From: Gemmata sp.
GTDB taxonomy: Bacteria > Planctomycetota > Planctomycetia > Gemmatales > Gemmataceae
Assembly (NCBI GenBank): GCA_022843445.1
Contig: JALHNS010000014.1
Span: forward strand, 1 to 41,163
Length of the DNA stretch: 41,163 bases
Direction: 5' to 3'
Below, piece after piece: positions 37,369 through 41,163 of the stretch. The notes under the pieces were generated by a model. It did no database searches. It was not told the DNA's origin and saw only the letters and a list, made by a program, of their open reading frames with translations. The position numbers and the translations under genes were made by a program. The number at the start of each line of letters is the position of its first letter. Position 1 is the first letter of the stretch.

Positions 37369-37473
37369 GTGTCGATGCACAAGTTCGATCTGCGGGCGCT
37401 CAGGCTTCCGCACCTCGCCTTTCTGGCGTCCGCCCTGCTGGCGCAACCGTTCGCGGTCGCGCAGCCGGTGAAG
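37369..37473 (+). pseudogene. Severed leader of a further secreted operon protein
   Basis: GGAGGAG (37357-37363) is ideally placed before a GTG at 37369 (an ATG follows two codons later), and the frame reads SMHKFDLRALRLPHLAFLAS then ALLAQPFAVAQPVK, a clean signal peptide. From about 37474 the DNA becomes integrase coding sequence in another frame, and this frame ends uselessly at 37530. So a last gene of the operon, starting 24 bases after the previous stop, has lost everything after its leader. Confidence 0.7.
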
Positions 37474-38363
37474 CGAACAGTTGGTCGAGTTGTACCTCGT
37501 GCCGATCCTCGGCGGCCTCAAACTGCATAAACTCCGACCGATGCACGTGGAGCAGTGTTACGCGACCATGCGAGACGGCACCGCCGACCGCAAGCCTGCT
37601 GGGGCCGACACCCGCAAATCCGCCGGCGGTGTGCTGTCGACCGCGCTCAAGCGGGCCGTCGAGTTGCGGCTCATCCCGTACAACCCGGCCGCCGACGTCA
37701 AGAAGCACCGTCCGAAGGCGCGCGAAATGGCGTTCATGACGCAACCGCAGGCGAAGCGGTTTCCTGGCCGCGCGGTCCAACCAGAACTACGCGCTGTTCG
37801 CGGCCGCCCTCGGCACCGGTGCGCGACAGGGTGAGTTGCTCGGTCTCACGTGGGCGGACATCGACTTCGACCGCGGGGTGATGGAGGTCCGGCGGGCACT
37901 CGCGCAGGTGAATGGGAGGTTCACGCTCAAGGAGCCGAAGACGAAGGCCAGCCGCGCCGTGACGCTACCGGCGTTCGTCCGCGACGCGCTCCGCCTTCAC
38001 CGCGAGCAGACCCTCAAAGGCGCGCCGATCGCCGGGCCCGTGTTCTGCACTCGGACGAGGGGCTATCTCGATCGGAAGAACGTGTTGCGGGCGTTTCGGA
38101 CGATTGTAGCCCGCGCCAACACCGCGGAGCGGGAACGGGCCGAACGGACGCAGACGCAACCCGACATGATTCCCGAGTTGCTGCGGTTCCACGACCTGCG
38201 GCACACGCACGCGACGGGGCTGATCACGGCCGGCAACTCGATCAAGGCCGTGTCGCGTCGGCTCGGTCACTGCAACATTGCCATCACCCTGAGCGTCTAT
38301 GCCCACCTGCTGCCGGACGACGACGCGAAACTCGCGGGACAAGCCGACGCGCTATTCGGCTGA
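37472..38363 (+). pseudogene. Tyrosine recombinase/integrase, N-truncated and frameshifted
   Basis: The first frame (from ~37472) reads QLVELYLVPILGGLKLHKLR and 'VELRLIPYNPAADVKKHRPK', i.e. the end of the core-binding domain; the first ~60-100 residues are missing. At 37760-37762 a TTT where TT is expected shifts the frame; the second frame continues FLAARSNQNYALFAAALGTG then ARQGELLGLTWADIDFDRGV. The catalytic set is complete: Arg in 'GARQGELLG', Lys in 'EPKTKASRAVTLP', 'HDLRHTHATGL', His in 'RLGHCNIAITLS' and Tyr in 'VYAHLLPDD'. The gene points at tRNA-Val 98 bases downstream, the usual place for a tRNA-targeting element. Without an N-terminus it is presumably inactive. Confidence 0.85.
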
Positions 38364-38420
38364 GATTGGGAGTACATTGGGCGTACGGACGTATTTTCGG
38401 CCCCACGGGTGCGAAATGAA

Positions 38421-38452
38421 AAACGCCGCAACCCACTATGGTTGCGGCGTTT
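38421..38452 (-). terminator. Rho-independent terminator of tRNA-Val
   Basis: AAACGCCGCAACC (38421-38433) and GGTTGCGGCGTTT (38440-38452) form a perfect 13-bp stem with a 6-base loop. On the minus strand it is followed by a run of five T (CGTTTTTCATTTC), a good intrinsic terminator 9 bases after the tRNA 3' end. It may also stop integrase-side transcription on the plus strand. Confidence 0.85.
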
Positions 38453-38460
38453 CAGTTCAG

Positions 38461-38534
38461 TGCGCGTTACTGGACTTGAACCAGTGACCCCCACAATGTC
38501 AATGTGGTACTCTAGCCAACTGAGCTAAACGCGC
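38461..38534 (-). tRNA. trnV: tRNA-Val (anticodon GAC)
   Basis: The minus strand folds as a full cloverleaf: acceptor GCGCGTT with AACGCGC, D-stem GCTC/GAGT, anticodon stem CCACA/TGTGG with loop TTGACAT (anticodon GAC, reading GUC/GUU Val codons), T-arm ACTGG-TTCAAGT-CCAGT, and discriminator A at 38461. CCA is not encoded. It is a likely attachment site for the adjacent integrase, though no second copy of its 3' end is visible in the window. Confidence 0.95.
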
Positions 38535-38544
38535 GTCTGCTGTT

Positions 38545-38572
38545 TTTTTACGCGATCCGCGGCGCGCGTCAA
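38545..38572 (-). promoter_or_regulatory. Promoter of tRNA-Val
   Basis: On the minus strand TTGACG (38567-38572) and TAAAAA (38545-38550) are 16 bases apart, and the -10 ends 10 bases before the mature tRNA 5' end. The -35 matches five of six consensus bases and the position is as expected for a stable RNA gene. Confidence 0.6.
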
Positions 38573-38588
38573 GGCGAAACGTGCGCGG

Positions 38589-39380
38589 TCACTTCTTCAG
38601 CGGTTGCAACTCGAACCTGCGCACGAACAGCTCGAAGCCTTCCACCTGTAACAGCACCTTCCCGGACGCCGGGAACACGTCGTAGGCGCGGTTCACCTTC
38701 ACCCCGTTCACGAACACCGTGATGGTCGAACCGGCGCACTCCACTTCCACCTTCGTCCACTCGCCCAACTTGCTCTCCACGTCGTCTTTGCCGTTCGTGT
38801 CCAACAGTTCTTTGAAGTCCGGGTCGTGCTTGTGCCACCACAACTGACGCCCGGTGAACGTCACCTTCTCCCCCCCCTCGACCCACCGAGGGCGCTTGTC
38901 CGGGCCGAGTTTCACGTCGCTCGCGAAGCTCACCGGGATCACTTTTCCGTCCGCGCCCGTCCCGCGAATCGGGATCAGGTCGCCCACGCACCCTTGCGCG
39001 AGCTGCACTTCCACGCTCGCCATCCACGTGCCGCCCGCGGCGCCGTCCGGCCCGGTGCCGTGGACCAGCAGCCCGGAGTTGCGCACGTACTTCCCGCCGT
39101 CGGTCTTCTTCCCCCATTTGAATTCCAGCACCGCGCGGTAGTCCTTGTACTCCTTCGCGGTGGCGAGGTAGCCGAAGCCGTCGCCGGTCGCGTGCAAGAG
39201 GCCGTCGGTGACGCGGAACACTTTCTTCGGGTCTTCACGTTTCGTGTCTTTCAGCCAGCTCGAGAAACCGTCTAGGTTGTTCCCGTTGAAGAGCGCGACC
39301 GGTTCCGCCGGCGCGACCGGGGCCGCGGCAGAAAGCGCCAGCGGCGCGAGCAGCACGAGCGCGAGCAGCGTACGGACCAT
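38589..39380 (-). CDS. DUF1080 (3-keto-disaccharide hydrolase-like) secreted protein
   Basis: I use the ATG at 39380 (GGAGG upstream), giving 263 residues with a signal peptide (RTLLALVLLAPLALSAAAP); the track start at 39536 includes the repeat region. DUF1080 landmarks are 'PVALFNGNNLDGFSSWLKDT', 'VFRVTDGLLHATGDGFGYLA', 'KEYKDYRAVLEFKWGKKT', 'YVRNSGLLVHGTGPDGAAGG', 'WMASVEVQLAQGCVGDLIPI' and the terminal strand 'VEGFELFVRRFELQPLKK'. The family has a concanavalin-like jelly-roll fold; some members bind or cleave 3-keto-disaccharides and others are carbohydrate-binding. Here it is single, exported, and downstream of nothing on its strand. Specific substrate not readable. Confidence 0.92.
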   Translation of the reverse strand: MVRTLLALVLLAPLALSAAAPVAPAEPVALFNGNNLDGFSSWLKDTKREDPKKVFRVTDGLLHATGDGFGYLATAKEYKDYRAVLEFKWGKKTDGGKYVRNSGLLVHGTGPDGAAGGTWMASVEVQLAQGCVGDLIPIRGTGADGKVIPVSFASDVKLGPDKRPRWVEGGEKVTFTGRQLWWHKHDPDFKELLDTNGKDDVESKLGEWTKVEVECAGSTITVFVNGVKVNRAYDVFPASGKVLLQVEGFELFVRRFELQPLKK

Positions 39381-39486
39381 GCGGGAACCTCCGGCGGGTG
39401 CGCCGCGAGCATACCCTCGGGAAGGTCCGAGTTCCAGTCGTTCTCCACTGGCCCGGCGTGGAACTGGTCTCGCGACTCGGGGCGCG

Positions 39487-39512
39487 GGAACTTGGAACTT
39501 GGAACTTGGAAC
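39487..39512. repeat. Heptamer tandem repeat (GGAACTT)3-GGAAC
   Basis: Three perfect GGAACTT units and a partial fourth lie in the divergent region between the DUF1080 and DUF6428 genes. Each junction makes TTGGAA, a -35-like hexamer on the plus strand. Short tandem heptamers of this kind are scattered in several planctomycete genomes (recalled). Confidence 0.9.
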
Positions 39513-39527
39513 CGCGCCCGCGATAAT
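39499..39527 (+). promoter_or_regulatory. Candidate promoter before DUF6428, -35 inside the heptamer repeat
   Basis: TTGGAA (39499-39504) and GATAAT (39522-39527) are exactly 17 bases apart, and the -10 ends 26 bases before the ATG at 39554. The -10 matches five of six, the -35 four of six. The hexamer is supplied by the repeat at 39487-39512. Confidence 0.5.
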
Positions 39528-39553
39528 GTCTTGCACCCACGAGGGCCGAACGC

Positions 39554-39985
39554 ATGACCGTTGGCGAGTTGGAGCGCGCGCTCGCGGCGCAGCCGCACGC
39601 GCCCCTGCACCTGATGCTGCCCGGTGGCGCGTTCGTGCCCGCCCACTTCCACGTCACGGAAGTGGGCCGCGTTCAGAAGGATTTCGTCGACTGCGGCGGC
39701 ACCGTGCGCTCGTCTGTATCGTGCGTGCTGCAAGTGTGGGTGGCGAACGACACCACCCACCGGCTGACCGCGGGGAAACTCGCGGGCATCCTGAAACTCG
39801 GCGCGCCGCTGTTGAAATCCGACGCCCTGCCCGTCGAAGTGGAATACGAGACCGTGGCGGTGTCGCAGTACCCGCTCGCGGGCGTCGAACTGACGCCGGG
39901 CGGGTTGCTGGTTCACCTCGGCGCGAAACACACCGACTGCCTCGCCCCCGACCGCTGCGGCGTCGGCGCGACGGCCTGCTGCTGA
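39554..39985 (+). CDS. DUF6428 family protein
   Basis: The 143-residue product shows the DUF6428 pattern: 'LHLMLPGGAFVPAHFHVTEV', 'GRVQKDFVDCGGTVRSSVSC' and 'LQVWVANDTTHRLTAGKLAG', ending with a Cys-containing tail 'DCLAPDRCGVGATACC'. The His pair in 'AHFHVTEV' and the Cys in 'VDCGG' are conserved in what I recall of the family, and the Cys-rich end suggests metal binding. DUF6428 genes are often near arsenic-resistance regulators in Bacteroidetes and others, but there is none here. Cytoplasmic, function unknown. It is followed 23 bases later by a kinase gene on the same strand. Confidence 0.8.
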   Translation: MTVGELERALAAQPHAPLHLMLPGGAFVPAHFHVTEVGRVQKDFVDCGGTVRSSVSCVLQVWVANDTTHRLTAGKLAGILKLGAPLLKSDALPVEVEYETVAVSQYPLAGVELTPGGLLVHLGAKHTDCLAPDRCGVGATACC

Positions 39986-40008
39986 CCGACCCGCCCAGCG
40001 AGACCGCA

Positions 40009-41163
40009 ATGGCCGACGAGTTCCCGACGCTCGACGACTTGGGCGAAGTGCTGACCGCGGCGCGGGTGGTGTCGGCGGCCCGGTGGAAGCGCGCCGCGAC
40101 CCGCGCCAACGGCGACCTCACCCGCCTGCTGGGCGCGCTGGCCGCCGAGCCGCCGGAGTGGTGGAGCGGCAGCGAGGGCGCGTCCGACGAACCGGGACTG
40201 ACCGACTACCAGCGCGGCGTGATCGAGCTGTGGTTCGAGGGCGGGCCGAACCCGGCCAAGGCGCTCGCGCTCAACCAGTTCGTGCTGCTGGACCGGTTGG
40301 GGCAGGGCGGGCAGGGGGCGGTGTTCCGCGCGCGGCAACTGAACCCGTCGCGGTTCGTCGCGGTGAAGGTGCTCACGCAGCCCACCGACGCGGCGCGGGC
40401 GCGGTTCGAGCAAGAGGCCCGCGCCATGATGAAGGTGCGGCACCCCGCGGTCGCGCGGTTCTACCTGTACGAGCGCGTGCGCGACGCCGAGGGCAAACCG
40501 ACCGACCAGTACGCGCTGGCGATGGAGTTCGTGCCCGGGACCAACTTGCACCAGATGGTGCAGGCCCGCGGCGCGGTGCCGTGGCCGTTCGTGGTTCACT
40601 GGGCCGTGGAACTGCTGCGCGGGCTGGTTCACATTCACGAGAACGGCTTCGTGCACCGCGACGTGAAGCCGGCGAACGTGATGATCGCCGGCCCGCCGCC
40701 GGGCACCGGCTCGAAGCCCCGCGACACCGCCGCGAAGTTGCTCGACTTCGGCGCGGCGAAGCTGGCCTCGGCGGACACCGGCGGCGCGACCGGTACCAAA
40801 CGGGTGTTCGTGGGCACGCGCGAGTACGCCGCGCCGGAACAGTGGGACGAGCGCATCGTTCCGGAATCCGACGTGTACGCGCTGGGCGGCACGCTGTTCT
40901 ACGCGCTCACCGGTCGGCCCCCGTTTCAGATCGAGGGGCGCGACGCGGTCGCGTACATGCGCGCGCACGCCGACGCCCCGGTGCCGGACCCGCGCGAGTA
41001 CAACCCCAAGGTGCCCGAGCCGCTGGCGCGGCTGGTGCGCCAGATGCTCGCTAAGGGCACCACCACCCGCGGCACCGCCGCCGAACTGCTGGAACGGTTC
41101 GAGGCGCTTCAGGCGCGCCCGCCGGCCGACCCCAAGAGCGCGCGCGTGGCGGCCGTGAAGCCC
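40009..41163 (+). CDS. Ser/Thr protein kinase, partial (runs off right edge)
   Basis: From the ATG at 40009 the frame is open to the last base (385 codons); the ORF track lists only an off-frame shadow here because no stop is reached. After ~85 residues with 'ELWFEGGPNPAKALALNQFV', a Hanks kinase domain shows 'LLDRLGQGGQGAVFRARQLN' (P-loop), 'VAVKVL' (Lys), 'GFVHRDVKPANVMI' (catalytic loop), 'AKLLDFGAAKLAS' (DFG) and 'GTREYAAPEQWDE' (APE), ending in 'PKSARVAAVKP' just before the edge. The Gly-rich loop carries Gln (GQGGQG) where GxGGMG is usual. Substrates and any membrane or sensor domain lie beyond the window. Confidence 0.92.
   Translation, partial: MADEFPTLDDLGEVLTAARVVSAARWKRAATRANGDLTRLLGALAAEPPEWWSGSEGASDEPGLTDYQRGVIELWFEGGPNPAKALALNQFVLLDRLGQGGQGAVFRARQLNPSRFVAVKVLTQPTDAARARFEQEARAMMKVRHPAVARFYLYERVRDAEGKPTDQYALAMEFVPGTNLHQMVQARGAVPWPFVVHWAVELLRGLVHIHENGFVHRDVKPANVMIAGPPPGTGSKPRDTAAKLLDFGAAKLASADTGGATGTKRVFVGTREYAAPEQWDERIVPESDVYALGGTLFYALTGRPPFQIEGRDAVAYMRAHADAPVPDPREYNPKVPEPLARLVRQMLAKGTTTRGTAAELLERFEALQARPPADPKSARVAAVKP

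Noticed and set aside
37472-38363. Active integrative element
   Set aside because: The integrase lacks its N-terminus and is frameshifted, and no att repeats or cargo boundary could be found.
39913-40968. 351-aa minus-strand and 323-aa plus-strand ORFs at right end
   Set aside because: Both are shadows of the edge-truncated kinase, which is absent from the track because it has no stop in the window.

Overview
The window is high-GC bacterial DNA that reads as a planctomycete of the Gemmata group (family Gemmataceae). The evidence is gene content: three DUF1501 proteins with Tat leaders, three DUF1549/DUF1553 proteins with c-type haem motifs, secreted PQQ-type propellers, DUF1080, PF07638-type ECF sigma factor next to a large Ser/Thr kinase, and long secreted repeat proteins. 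No phage structural module, CRISPR array, rRNA or origin is visible.

Layout. (1) 1-91: start of a minus-strand gene running off the left edge. (2) 348-12433: six same-strand genes for exported proteins (DUF1501, PPC-domain protein, Big2-DUF1549/1553, cytochrome-WD40, PSCyt1-DUF1549/1553, DUF1501), closed by two hairpins. (3) 12434-17254: a patchwork of live genes (serine hydrolase, secreted propeller), a frameshifted PQQ propeller, and stretches of decayed gene fragments (DUF1501 tails on both strands, a Tat leader, an aldo/keto reductase N-terminus). (4) 17255-22774: aldo/keto reductase, YaeR-like VOC protein, parallel beta-helix protein, Kelch-like protein, small alpha/beta hydrolase and a broken AlkD-type gene. 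(5) 22825-28110 (minus): ECF sigma factor followed by a 1384-residue membrane Ser/Thr kinase, preceded by a truncated nuclease-like gene. (6) 28251-37473: a probable regulated operon: small K/G-rich secreted protein, ECF sigma factor, anti-sigma-like membrane protein, PQQ propeller, second small K/G-rich protein, PSCyt1-DUF1549/1553, DUF1501, a thioredoxin-like/haem/double-PDZ protein, and the cut-off leader of one more secreted protein. (7) 37474-38534: a tyrosine integrase remnant facing a tRNA-Val(GAC) gene. (8) 38589-41163: DUF1080, DUF6428 and a Ser/Thr kinase running off the right edge.

The most notable signal is in region 6. The thioredoxin-like gene at 36122-37345 is split in the ORF track by one in-frame TGA (36311-36313). 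The TGA sits where the first redox cysteine of a CxxC-type motif is expected (R-C-I-P-TGA-A-D-C), and the frame stays open for 343 further codons through a CxxCH haem site and two PDZ domains. This is the pattern of a selenocysteine codon, giving a UxxC selenoprotein, although a nonsense mutation is not excluded. The second signal is a pair of near-identical 38-bp promoter-like blocks before the small K/G-rich gene and before the sigma-factor gene, suggesting an autoregulated ECF regulon that produces exported redox/cytochrome proteins. The last gene of this operon has been severed at its leader by integrase DNA.

All family names are from reading motifs by eye; no search was run.
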